NCBI GenBank assembly: GCA_022844125.1 | Contig: JALHMI010000005.1 | Coordinates: forward strand, 62,001-126,000 | From: Pirellulales bacterium | Lineage (GTDB): Bacteria; Planctomycetota; Planctomycetia; Pirellulales; PALSA-1355 | DNA length: 64,000 nt | Reading direction: 5' to 3' | In this document: piece by piece, positions 1 through 7,783 of the stretch | Numbering within the stretch: position 1 is the first letter of the stretch | Layout: each line of letters opens with the position of its first letter | The notes under the pieces: generated by a model | Database searches by the model: none | The model's input: only the letters and a program-made list of their open reading frames with translations | What the model was told of the DNA's origin: nothing | Program-made: the position numbers and the translations under genes

Positions 1-414
1 ACGCTGATCGCGACAGTTGCGAGCCGGGCGCTTGGCAAGCTGAATGGCGCCGAAGAGATGGGTGGGTACCTGCTGTATGTGTATTTGTTTTCCATCGGAC
101 TTCCCGCCGATCTATACACGGTGTTTACCAAGGTACCGATGATGTTCGTCTTTTGTCTAATCATGGCACTGGCCAATCTGGCGGTGACTTTTGCCGCAGG
201 CAAACTCCTGCGAATGAATCTGGAACATCTTGCCTTGTCCGTAAATGCCACGCTTGGTGGCCCTCCCAGCGCCGCCGCCATGGCAATTTCGATGGGCTGG
301 TCGAAACTCGTGCTCCCGGCACTGCTGGTCGGCATCTGGGGCTACGCGATCGGCACCGCGGTGGGCCTCTTCGTCGGCGAGCTGCTCAGAGCCTGGCTCG
401 GAAGCACTGCGTAA
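1..414 (+). CDS. DUF819 family membrane protein, C-terminal part
   Basis: The frame is open from the first base, so the gene begins upstream of the window; 137 residues are visible. They are strongly hydrophobic, with about four membrane-spanning stretches. The segment NATLGGPPSAAAMAIS followed by a tryptophan-containing helix and VLPALLVGIWGYAIGT matches the conserved C-terminal signature of the DUF819 (YjcL-like) integral membrane family. Function in this family is not settled; a transporter role is often suggested from the fold. It converges on the oxidoreductase gene to its right, with a terminator hairpin between them. The family call is fairly firm from the motif; the function is not known. 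Confidence 0.85.
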   Translation, partial: TLIATVASRALGKLNGAEEMGGYLLYVYLFSIGLPADLYTVFTKVPMMFVFCLIMALANLAVTFAAGKLLRMNLEHLALSVNATLGGPPSAAAMAISMGWSKLVLPALLVGIWGYAIGTAVGLFVGELLRAWLGSTA

Positions 415-431
415 CCGCGCCATGGCAGCGC

Positions 432-462
432 AAAAAAATGCCCGGGAAATTGCTCTCCCGGG
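432..462 (-). terminator. Rho-independent terminator of the Gfo/Idh gene
   Basis: A 7-bp perfect stem, CCCGGGA (441-447) with TCCCGGG (456-462), encloses an 8-nt loop. In the minus direction it is followed two bases later by seven T residues (A-run at 432-438 on the plus strand). It lies 37 bases past the minus-strand stop at 499, as expected for an intrinsic terminator. Confidence 0.8.
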
Positions 463-498
463 ACTTATTGAGCATTCGCTGATTTCGGCCGCGCACGA

Positions 499-1884
499 TT
501 ATGCAAACTCGCGGTCGGTCGTAATACCCGGCTGAGGAATCGGATACTTGCCTTCCCCATTGGCCTGGATCGGCGCCGGTCCATCGAGAACGAGTTGATC
601 CACGGCCGGAGCGAACTCGTGATCCGAGTTTAAAATCTCGTCGTAGGTGATCTCGCGACCCGTGTGAGCAGCCATCCGGCCCATCGATGTGACCAGGCTG
701 GCCTGCGTGCCGCGAACCGCTTCGTTGTAAGGCTGATCCTCGCGGATCGCCTTGAACAAATCGACCCATTCGAGCTCGTAGGGACTCGGCTCCGGATCGG
801 AGTAGGCCCAGGCGATGTCACCGCCGCGGCGGACGATGTTCTGATCGCGATAGATCTTGCACTTCGCCGGAGCGTGACCGGGACCCGAAATGTGGGCTGA
901 GCCCTTCGTGCCATGGGCGTAGCTGGCAAAGTCCTGCTTGGCGCCAGCCATCGTCCGGCCGTCGAACCAGAGTTTGCTGCCGTCGTCAAACGTGTACTCG
1001 ACGGCGTACACGTCAAAGTTCTGATCGATGTTGTCGCCGCGGTAGTGCCGGCCGCCCAGGGCTTGGGCCTTCACCGGCCAGGCGTTCTTCATCCAACAGC
1101 ATTCGTCGATGTTGTGGATATAGAAATCGCTGTAACAGCCGCCGCTAAGCCACATGAAGCTATGAAAGTTGTTCACCTGCCACATCAACTCATTCTCGTC
1201 CGCTGGTTTCGGCTTGGTGAACGCCGAACCCACGGGCGGGTGCATGCGGTAAGCTCGGAGCATCGTGATTTGGCCAATCTCGCCGTCCTGTATCCGATTG
1301 AAGAGCTCCTTGCGGGCGACGCAGTGTCGGCACATCAGACCGACGCCCACCTTGAGGTTCTTCTTGTCGGCTTCTTCGGCCAACGCGAACATCTTCCGCG
1401 AGGTGGGACCGTCAACCGTAACGGGCTTTTCCATGAAGACGTTGATGCCCTTCTCGATGGCATACTTGAAATGCACCCAGCGAAAGGCCGGCGGGGTGGC
1501 GAAGATCGCAACGTCCCCCGGCTTGAGGCAGTCCATCGCTTTCTGATAGGCGTCGAAACCGACAAACTTGCGATCGTTCGAAACGTCGACCTTCTCGCTA
1601 TGCCGCTGAGCTAAGGCGTTGTAGGCCTTATCGACGTGGTCTTGGAACACATCCGCCATGGCGACGAGCTTAACCGGTCCGCCGCCGTCGACTGTGAGGG
1701 CGTTGTCGGCAGCTCCACCGCCGCGGCCGCCGCAACCGATGAGCGCCATTTGAATCGTGTTGTCTTCCCCGGCGTGCACGTTCGGCACGACCAGCGAAGA
1801 GATCGTGGCCGTGGCCGCGGCAGCGCGGCCAGTATTCTTCAGAAACTCGCGGCGCGAAGAGCCGGCGGAAAAACGTTCGCTCAT
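499..1884 (-). CDS. Exported Gfo/Idh/MocA family oxidoreductase
   Basis: This 461-residue protein starts at ATG (1884). It carries a twin-arginine leader (SSRREFLKNTG, residues 9-19, then an Ala-rich stretch), so it is probably folded in the cytoplasm and exported. The Rossmann dinucleotide-binding motif GCGGRGGG lies at residues 50-57 and the family signature EKP at 152-154. The rest fits the C-terminal alpha/beta domain of Gfo/Idh/MocA enzymes, which oxidise or reduce sugars and cyclitols with NAD(P). Exported members of this family are abundant in planctomycetes; their substrates are mostly unknown. An intrinsic terminator follows the gene. The upstream propeller gene on the same strand is 132 bp away, so co-transcription is possible but not shown. 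Confidence 0.92.
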   Translation of the reverse strand: MSERFSAGSSRREFLKNTGRAAAATATISSLVVPNVHAGEDNTIQMALIGCGGRGGGAADNALTVDGGGPVKLVAMADVFQDHVDKAYNALAQRHSEKVDVSNDRKFVGFDAYQKAMDCLKPGDVAIFATPPAFRWVHFKYAIEKGINVFMEKPVTVDGPTSRKMFALAEEADKKNLKVGVGLMCRHCVARKELFNRIQDGEIGQITMLRAYRMHPPVGSAFTKPKPADENELMWQVNNFHSFMWLSGGCYSDFYIHNIDECCWMKNAWPVKAQALGGRHYRGDNIDQNFDVYAVEYTFDDGSKLWFDGRTMAGAKQDFASYAHGTKGSAHISGPGHAPAKCKIYRDQNIVRRGGDIAWAYSDPEPSPYELEWVDLFKAIREDQPYNEAVRGTQASLVTSMGRMAAHTGREITYDEILNSDHEFAPAVDQLVLDGPAPIQANGEGKYPIPQPGITTDREFA

Positions 1885-2016
1885 GGGGAGATCGCTCCTG
1901 AAACGAAACGAGGCGGGGTTATTAGTTGGCGAGACAATTCAGTCTAATCGACCGCCCCGGGCGGAGCCAGTACCCGCGGGACTCGGAATGTCGCGGCGTA
2001 AGGACCGCCGTTTGCG

Positions 2017-3147
2017 CTATTTCACCGCTCGGCCGACGCCGAACTGATTCCCCACCCAGACTGGCTGCCCGCCTTGCATGTGTACTTCGAGCATCTTCTC
2101 GCTTTGCACGTCCCGGCCGTCTTCGTCGGTCAGCCGAGCCACGATCTCGCGACTGGCCACGTCAACGACTTCTCCTGTGGAGGGCCAGGCGTGCCGACCG
2201 TCGACGCTGAACGTAATCCAGCCGGGCTCATCGCGTAACTCGACGCTGGTCATCTGCTGGGGCGGATCGACGGTATTGTCGAAGACGTGCATCCGTCGGT
2301 TGTGGGCATCGGTCACCCAGATCTGCTTCTCGTCGGGCGTCAACCCCACGCCATGGCTGGGGCAGCCGTGACGCTTGACCGGTCCCTTGGAAAACCCTTG
2401 CACCTCAACGCGGTGCAGCTTCTCGCCGCTGACCAGGTCGCCTACTTCGAAGCCCAACAACTCGTTGACATTCACAACGCAGCGGGTCTCCGCGCCATTC
2501 ACCGTGAACGGGCGGATGCTGCTGGAAAACGGGCCAACCGTCCGCACGTTCTCGTCCGTTGTGCTGGCAACGGATAACAGTGGTGAGCGCAGTCCGGCCA
2601 AGTAGGCGTTCTGGCCGGAAAGACCCACCACGGTATTGTGCGCGCCTGAATTGCGAACGATCTTGCGCAAGGTGTGCCCATCGGCGTTCACTACATACCA
2701 GTGTGGCCCCTCGAGCGAGGGCAGAAAGATCAGTTGCCCGTCCGGCGTAATCGACATTCGATCGCAGCCTTCGGAGAACGGCCGCTCCCAACGGACCGAA
2801 TCAGCGGCAATCTCCAGGCACATCAGCGTTTTCAGGGTGCTGATGTATATCCGGCCGCTGGCCGCTGAACCGCAGATGCCCTTGACGTTCATGGGCCGGC
2901 CATCGGGCCGCAATCCGCCAGTGCGAATTCGCTTGACGAACTTGTAGTCGTCGTCAATGTCGAACACCAGCAGACCATGCCCGCCGTACTCCAGATAGTC
3001 GCGCACGCCCGGCACCGCGACATACAGATACCGCTTAAGCGGTTCATCTTCGGCTAAACAGCGTCCCGTCAGGATGTTGCCGGCGGCCAAGGCCAGTAAC
3101 GCGAAGATCAGACGAGGGGAAACCTGCGAGCTCTGCTGAGGCATCAT
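2017..3147 (-). CDS. Exported YncE-like beta-propeller protein
   Basis: I place the start at the ATG pair 3147/3144 because residues from there form a signal peptide (MMPQQSS, then a hydrophobic segment ending near GRCLAEDE). An upstream in-frame extension would run into the promoter of the divergent threonine synthase. The mature part (about 350 residues) shows repeated blade-like motifs such as RIYISTLKTLMCLE, MSITPDGQLIFLPS, VGLTPDEKQIWVTD and ITFSVDGRHAW, typical of YVTN/NHL-type propellers. It is probably a periplasmic binding or scaffold protein. No catalytic residues can be named. The family assignment rests on repeat character, not on a specific signature. Confidence 0.75.
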   Translation of the reverse strand: MMPQQSSQVSPRLIFALLALAAGNILTGRCLAEDEPLKRYLYVAVPGVRDYLEYGGHGLLVFDIDDDYKFVKRIRTGGLRPDGRPMNVKGICGSAASGRIYISTLKTLMCLEIAADSVRWERPFSEGCDRMSITPDGQLIFLPSLEGPHWYVVNADGHTLRKIVRNSGAHNTVVGLSGQNAYLAGLRSPLLSVASTTDENVRTVGPFSSSIRPFTVNGAETRCVVNVNELLGFEVGDLVSGEKLHRVEVQGFSKGPVKRHGCPSHGVGLTPDEKQIWVTDAHNRRMHVFDNTVDPPQQMTSVELRDEPGWITFSVDGRHAWPSTGEVVDVASREIVARLTDEDGRDVQSEKMLEVHMQGGQPVWVGNQFGVGRAVK

Positions 3148-3308
3148 TCGATCCCTTGCTTGGGCCACCAGTGAATCACGGAACCAGACGCAGTGTAACG
3201 CGCCGCCTCTGCCGCTTACCACCGAAATTGCCCGTCGCTTCCGGGGCGTGCCACCGGTAAACTTGGCGTCTTGATCGATTGGTACCTTCAGATCGCAAGG
3301 CCCGCGAT

Positions 3309-4532
3309 ATGCCTTCATTTGTTACCCACCTGGAAAGCGCTCTCGATGGCACTCATCTGCCGGCCGACCGTGCGCAAACGCTGCACCGCGATCGGCCCCT
3401 GTGGGTGCGGTACAACCTCGCGGCCGTCGGCCTGGCCGTGTCGCGTGATGATCTCTCCCGGCGCGAGGCATCGCTGTGGCGCTATCGCGAATTGCTACCT
3501 TACGTCGACGAAAGCGTGGTCGTTTCGCTGGGAGAGACGATGACGCCGCTCGTGCCTTGCCCGCGACTGGGCGCGCGATATGGCCTGGAGCGTCTACTGG
3601 TGAAGGACGAGTCGCGGCTTCCGACCGGCAGCTTCAAAAGCCGCGGCCTGGCGATGGCCGTGACGATGGCCAAGCAGTTCGGACTCAAACGTTTGGCGAT
3701 ACCTACGGCTGGCAATGCGGGCGGAGCGATGGCGGCCTATGCAGCCCGGGCAGGTATCGAAGCCTTCGTGTTCATGCCGGACGACACGCCGGCCATCAAT
3801 CAGTACGAATGCCACTTGTCCGGCGCCAAAACGTTTCTGGTGCCGGGCCTGATCACCGATTGCGGCAAGATCGTTCGCGAGGGGAAAGAACGCCTGGGCT
3901 GGTTTGACGTCTCGACCTTGAAAGAGCCCTATCGGATCGAAGGCAAGAAGACGATGGGTTTGGAACTGGCCGAGCAGCTTAGCTGGAAGCTGCCCGATGT
4001 GATCCTCTATCCGACCGGTGGCGGCACCGGGTTGATTGGCATGTGGAAGGCCTTTGCCGAGCTGGCAGCTCTGGGCTGGTTGGAGAGTGGCAAGAGACCG
4101 CGGATGGTGGCCGTGCAGTCGAACGGCTGCGCGCCGATCGTACGTGCGTTCGACCGTGGTGAGCGTTTTGCCGAGCCATTCGCCGGCGCGGCCACCATCG
4201 CCAGCGGTATTCGGGTCCCTGCCGCGGTTGGCGACTTCATGATTCTGGACGCCGTTCGCGAAAGTGGCGGCCGCGCGGTCAGTGTACCGGAGGTACGCTT
4301 GCGCGAGTGGATGGCGCTCGGAATGCAGCGCGAAGGGCTCGCGATCTGCCCCGAAACAGCCGCCTGCATCGGAGCGCTCGAGCGACTTCGAGCCGAGAAC
4401 TGGATTCACCCAGACGAGCAGGTCGTGATCTTCAACACCGGCGCCGCCCAAAAGTATCCTGAGGCGATGCAGGTCGATTTGCCGCGAATCGCCGATCCGG
4501 CCAACATTAATTGGGACCAGATCGCGGGCTAA
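3309..4532 (+). CDS. thrC: Threonine synthase
   Basis: The product (407 residues) is a fold-type II PLP enzyme that converts O-phospho-L-homoserine to L-threonine and phosphate in the cytoplasm. The start is ATG at 3309 (MPSFVTHLES). The Schiff-base lysine is K110 in GSFKSRG, preceded by VKDESRLPT. The phosphate-binding loop GGGTG lies at residues 237-241, and TAGNAGGA (133-140) fits the substrate-binding segment. Length and motif order agree with bacterial and plant-type threonine synthases; cysteine synthase or threonine deaminase are less likely given the long N-terminal region. It is divergent from the propeller gene and ends 13 bp from the convergent isomerase-like gene. Confidence 0.88.
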   Translation: MPSFVTHLESALDGTHLPADRAQTLHRDRPLWVRYNLAAVGLAVSRDDLSRREASLWRYRELLPYVDESVVVSLGETMTPLVPCPRLGARYGLERLLVKDESRLPTGSFKSRGLAMAVTMAKQFGLKRLAIPTAGNAGGAMAAYAARAGIEAFVFMPDDTPAINQYECHLSGAKTFLVPGLITDCGKIVREGKERLGWFDVSTLKEPYRIEGKKTMGLELAEQLSWKLPDVILYPTGGGTGLIGMWKAFAELAALGWLESGKRPRMVAVQSNGCAPIVRAFDRGERFAEPFAGAATIASGIRVPAAVGDFMILDAVRESGGRAVSVPEVRLREWMALGMQREGLAICPETAACIGALERLRAENWIHPDEQVVIFNTGAAQKYPEAMQVDLPRIADPANINWDQIAG

Positions 4533-4545
4533 AGAGCAAGGCCCA

Positions 4546-5439
4546 CTACCACTGATCGACTCTTGCCACGGCCTTGGCTGCCGCAATCTCTTCCGTCGGA
4601 TTGCACTCGAGACCGACATATCCCCGGTACCCGAGCTCGTAGGCCTGACGCAGCACGCGCGCGTAATTGATTTCACCCGTCCCCGGCTCGTGGCGGCCCG
4701 GGCTGTCGGCAACCTGCAGGTAACCGACCTGATCCCAGCCGTCTCTCAGCCGGCCACACAAGTCGCCTTCGCTGAGTTGCATGTGGTAGAGGTCCCAGTT
4801 GATCTTCACCATTGGAGAATTCACTTCGCGGCAAATACGCACCGCGTCGGTCGAGCCATACAGGCAGTGCCCCTTGTGGTCGACGCGGATGTTCATCGGC
4901 TCGAGGATCAGCATAATCTGGTTTTCCTCGGCGACTGGAGCGACCAGTTTCAGACCCGTGATGATATTCTCGTGCATCTGGGCCTGGGTCATGCCGGGTT
5001 GATCGTTGCCACCCACGACGGTCATGAGGGGGCAATTGATCTGTTTGGCGACCTTGCAGGCCTCGGCAATCTTCTTGACGAGCCGCTCGTGATTCTTGGG
5101 ATCGTTCATGCCTGGCGAAAAGCCCCAAGCCGTGAACTGCGCGATGGCCAAGTTGTTCTCTTCACAGGTCCGCTTCACCTCGTCGAGGTTCTTTCCCTCG
5201 TACGGCCAGAACTCGACGGCCGGAAAGCCGAGAGCCGCCGCCTGCTTGAGTCGTTCGACAAACGGCAGTTTCTTCCACCACATCTCGACGTTGACGGCGA
5301 ACTTGGTGTGCGGCGTTTTGCCCAGCGAGGACAGATCGTCCTCAGCCGCGGTGGCTGTGGCAGATGGAGCCAATACCGCGCCACCGGCCAGCGCCAAAGC
5401 GGAATTCAAGAACGTGCGTCGAGGAAAGCTCATCGTCAT
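4546..5439 (-). CDS. Exported hydroxypyruvate isomerase-like TIM-barrel protein
   Basis: Of 297 residues, the first ~32 form a twin-arginine leader (SFPRRTFLNSALALAGG, then an Ala-rich cleavage region). The mature part fits the AP-endonuclease/xylose-isomerase-like TIM barrel of the hydroxypyruvate isomerase group. Candidate metal and catalytic residues are E180 (LILEPMN), D216 and H219 (NWDLYHMQ) and E278 (VGLECNP). Hydroxypyruvate isomerases interconvert hydroxypyruvate and tartronate semialdehyde, but the classical enzyme is cytoplasmic. The exported planctomycete form may act on another sugar, for example as an epimerase. GGGAG precedes the first of two start codons (ATG ACG ATG). Substrate is uncertain. 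Confidence 0.82.
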   Translation of the reverse strand: MTMSFPRRTFLNSALALAGGAVLAPSATATAAEDDLSSLGKTPHTKFAVNVEMWWKKLPFVERLKQAAALGFPAVEFWPYEGKNLDEVKRTCEENNLAIAQFTAWGFSPGMNDPKNHERLVKKIAEACKVAKQINCPLMTVVGGNDQPGMTQAQMHENIITGLKLVAPVAEENQIMLILEPMNIRVDHKGHCLYGSTDAVRICREVNSPMVKINWDLYHMQLSEGDLCGRLRDGWDQVGYLQVADSPGRHEPGTGEINYARVLRQAYELGYRGYVGLECNPTEEIAAAKAVARVDQW

Positions 5440-5554
5440 ACCACTCCCGGTGATTGTTTCTGCTCCGCCTGTCGCGCGGCCACAGCCAAGGAGTATAATT
5501 CTCGGCGGTTGCGACCGCCATCATGCGAATTTCCCGCTTCCTTGTAATTCACGA

Positions 5555-6025
5555 GTGGCTGCCTTGATCGAATGGATGGACTTGGCCTGCCAGCACTGCG
5601 ACTGGCACACGGTATGCGGGCCGCCGCAAATGCTGCAGTGGCTGAAGACGGCCGACATGGTCCGCCGCGACGCTGCGCCGGAGGTGGACCTGCTGGCCGA
5701 ATTGCTCCGCAGTGCGGCCGGGCGGATGAAATGCCCCAAGTGCGGACAGGTCGGACTCTCAGCCGAGGCGAATCGCGACGATGCCGCCGATGAAGATTGG
5801 GGCATGGCCCGTAAGTGTGCGGTTTGCGAACAGCCGATCCCCTCGGAAAGGCTCGAAGTCTTTCCCAACGCTGAGTTATGCGTGGCCTGTCAGGCCAGGA
5901 GTGATCGCGGAGAAGCGACGGGGACGGTGGAATACTGCCCCCATTGCGGCATTGTGATGACGATGCGACAGGACCGGCGTGGAGTCACGCGATACGTGAT
6001 GAGCTGCCCCCAGTGCCGGAGGTGA
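5555..6025 (+). CDS. Zinc-ribbon protein with DksA/TraR-type finger
   Basis: This 156-residue product has 13 cysteines. The central C88-x2-C91-x17-C109-x2-C112 with PIPSERLEVFPNAELC matches the DksA/TraR C4 finger. A split pair (C12/C15 and C60/C63) probably forms a second ribbon around a helical insert, and C128/C131 with C151/C154 a third. DksA-type proteins bind RNA polymerase in the secondary channel, but the long acidic coiled coil of true DksA is missing, so this is probably not a functional DksA. GTG at 5555 keeps the conserved-looking VAALIEWMDL lead-in; ATG at 5576 is the alternative. The LRR lipoprotein gene follows within 10 bp, suggesting co-transcription. Confidence 0.7.
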   Translation: MAALIEWMDLACQHCDWHTVCGPPQMLQWLKTADMVRRDAAPEVDLLAELLRSAAGRMKCPKCGQVGLSAEANRDDAADEDWGMARKCAVCEQPIPSERLEVFPNAELCVACQARSDRGEATGTVEYCPHCGIVMTMRQDRRGVTRYVMSCPQCRR

Positions 6026-6034
6026 GTCTTCTTG

Positions 6035-6631
6035 ATGCTTCGCCACACCCGCACTTCCCTTCTCGGCTGCGTCGCCGCGTTGGTACTAACTTCGTGTTCG
6101 CGCGAAGCGCCTCCGGTGGGCAATGCCACCGCAGAGGCGAAACGCGACGCTGTCGAGGCGACGTTTGCTGCGCAAGCCGAGGCCGTACGCGCCGGGACCG
6201 GCGGCACAATTCGCCTCGACGAGACGCTGGTTACCGACTTGGACATTGCAAATCTCGCCGGTCTCGATGACAAGCTTCGGCGGATCAACCTTTCGAACAC
6301 GGAACTCAGTGATGCATCGCTCGCACGGTTGTCGAAGTATTCACTGCTTGAGCAGCTTCGCATCGCCAGCCCTCATTTCACGGACCATGGAGTCGCCGTA
6401 CTGGCAGAATTGCCGCGCCTTAGGTACTTGCATCTGATCGACACGCCACTCACTGATTGCGCTATCCCTCATTTGAAGCGCTTAGCCGGGCTCTCAGCAC
6501 TCTATCTGGATGGCACAGAGATCACACTCGAAGGCAAACGAGAATTGCGTGACGCATTGCCTGACACTCACATTCATTTCGACGGCGGGCATTACCGAGG
6601 CGATCCCGGGGCGGACTCGCATGAAAAGTGA
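6035..6631 (+). CDS. Leucine-rich-repeat lipoprotein
   Basis: The product (198 residues) begins with a lipoprotein signal peptide whose lipobox is LTSC, so it should be anchored to a membrane through a lipidated cysteine. From about residue 65 onward there are successive LRR-like units, such as LDIANLAGLDDKLRRINLS, LARLSKYSLLEQLRIAS, LAELPRLRYLHLIDT and LKRLAGLSALYLDGT. These resemble the short planctomycete LRR proteins usually taken as binding scaffolds. A TTG codon sits one codon before the ATG, but ATG (6035) is the simpler start. It follows the zinc-ribbon gene by 9 bp. The partner bound is unknown. Confidence 0.72.
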   Translation: MLRHTRTSLLGCVAALVLTSCSREAPPVGNATAEAKRDAVEATFAAQAEAVRAGTGGTIRLDETLVTDLDIANLAGLDDKLRRINLSNTELSDASLARLSKYSLLEQLRIASPHFTDHGVAVLAELPRLRYLHLIDTPLTDCAIPHLKRLAGLSALYLDGTEITLEGKRELRDALPDTHIHFDGGHYRGDPGADSHEK

Positions 6632-6727
6632 GGTTCTCGACCCCGATGCGACGCCGTCGAAATTGCACCCGCGGGCCGGTATACTACTAGCCCACGAGGA
6701 TTTTCCCCGCCAATCACGAGTGCCATC

Positions 6728-7783
6728 ATGCCGACCAAAACCCTGCAAGTCGCTGCCGTCGTTCTGCTAGTTGTCGTCGCCATCAGCGCCCAGCGACAGG
6801 CTCCACTTGCCGGCGAAGCCATGACCACGGCCGCCAAAGGATTTGTCGACACGCTCTCTGCCGAGCAGAAGTCGCAGGCGGTGCTGCCCTACGCTGATTC
6901 CAGCCGCACTGACTGGCATTACATCCCCAAACCCTCGCGAAAGGGCCTGCAAGTCAAGAACATGGATGAGGCGCAGCGCAAGGCGGCATTCCGGCTACTG
7001 GCCAGCTCGTTGAGCGCAATCGGCGACAAAAAGGCCACCACGATCATGCAACTCGAAGGCATCCTCCGCGAGCTGGAAAAGAAGCGACAGGGCGGTCAGA
7101 TTCGTGATCCCGAACGTTATTACTTCACGCTGTTCGGCGACCCGAGATCGGCCGAGCCTTGGGGCCTGAGCGTTGAAGGGCATCACCTCTCGCTGAACTT
7201 CGTTCTAAAGGGCGGCCAGGTTGTTTCGTCCACCCCGACATTCTTCGGCTCCAATCCCGCGACGTTGCTTGCAGACTACACGGACTTGGCGGGCCCACAG
7301 TTCAACAAAGGCCTCCGCGTGCTGAAGGACGAAGAGCAGTTGGCCTACGACCTACTGACCGCTCTCGATGACGCGCAACGGAAGAAAGCCATCATCGCGG
7401 CCGAAGCGCCCAACGACATCCGCGATGCGGGTAAGGCGTCACCGCCGATTTCGCCGGCCGAAGGCTTACCGGCGAGCGAAATGAATCCTCAGCAAATCGC
7501 GCTGCTGCAAAAGTTGATCGACGTTTATGCCCGCAATCTGCCTGACGACGTGTCCGCCGAGCGTCTGGCTCGGGTCAAAGCCGACGGCATCGAGAGCGTG
7601 GCTTTCTGTTGGATGGGGCCGCTCGAGAAGGACAAAGGCCACCACTATCGCGTGCAGGGCGAATCATTCCTGATCGAGTTCAATAACACGCAGCCCGATT
7701 CGGCCGGTAACTTGGCCAATCACATCCACAGCGTGTGGCACGACCTGCGTGGGAACTTCGCCATTCCGGTTGCGTCGAATTAG
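6728..7783 (+). CDS. DUF3500 domain protein, exported
   Basis: The protein has 351 residues with an N-terminal hydrophobic signal segment (residues 5-22). The body matches the DUF3500 family: an early stretch with LSAEQKSQAVLPYAD, then RKGLQVKNM, the motif YYFTLFGDP followed by WGLSVEGHHLSLNF, and a late FLIEFNNTQ...NHIHSVWHDLRGNF tail. DUF3500 proteins are secreted or periplasmic and have no established activity; the conserved His and Asp/Glu residues hint at metal binding, but that is inference. The stop overlaps by 4 bp the stop of the convergent hydrolase gene. Confidence 0.88.
   Translation: MPTKTLQVAAVVLLVVVAISAQRQAPLAGEAMTTAAKGFVDTLSAEQKSQAVLPYADSSRTDWHYIPKPSRKGLQVKNMDEAQRKAAFRLLASSLSAIGDKKATTIMQLEGILRELEKKRQGGQIRDPERYYFTLFGDPRSAEPWGLSVEGHHLSLNFVLKGGQVVSSTPTFFGSNPATLLADYTDLAGPQFNKGLRVLKDEEQLAYDLLTALDDAQRKKAIIAAEAPNDIRDAGKASPPISPAEGLPASEMNPQQIALLQKLIDVYARNLPDDVSAERLARVKADGIESVAFCWMGPLEKDKGHHYRVQGESFLIEFNNTQPDSAGNLANHIHSVWHDLRGNFAIPVASN

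Noticed and set aside
3144-3318. Upstream extension of the propeller gene to 3318
   Set aside because: It would enter the start of the divergent threonine synthase, and only the start near 3147 gives a signal peptide.
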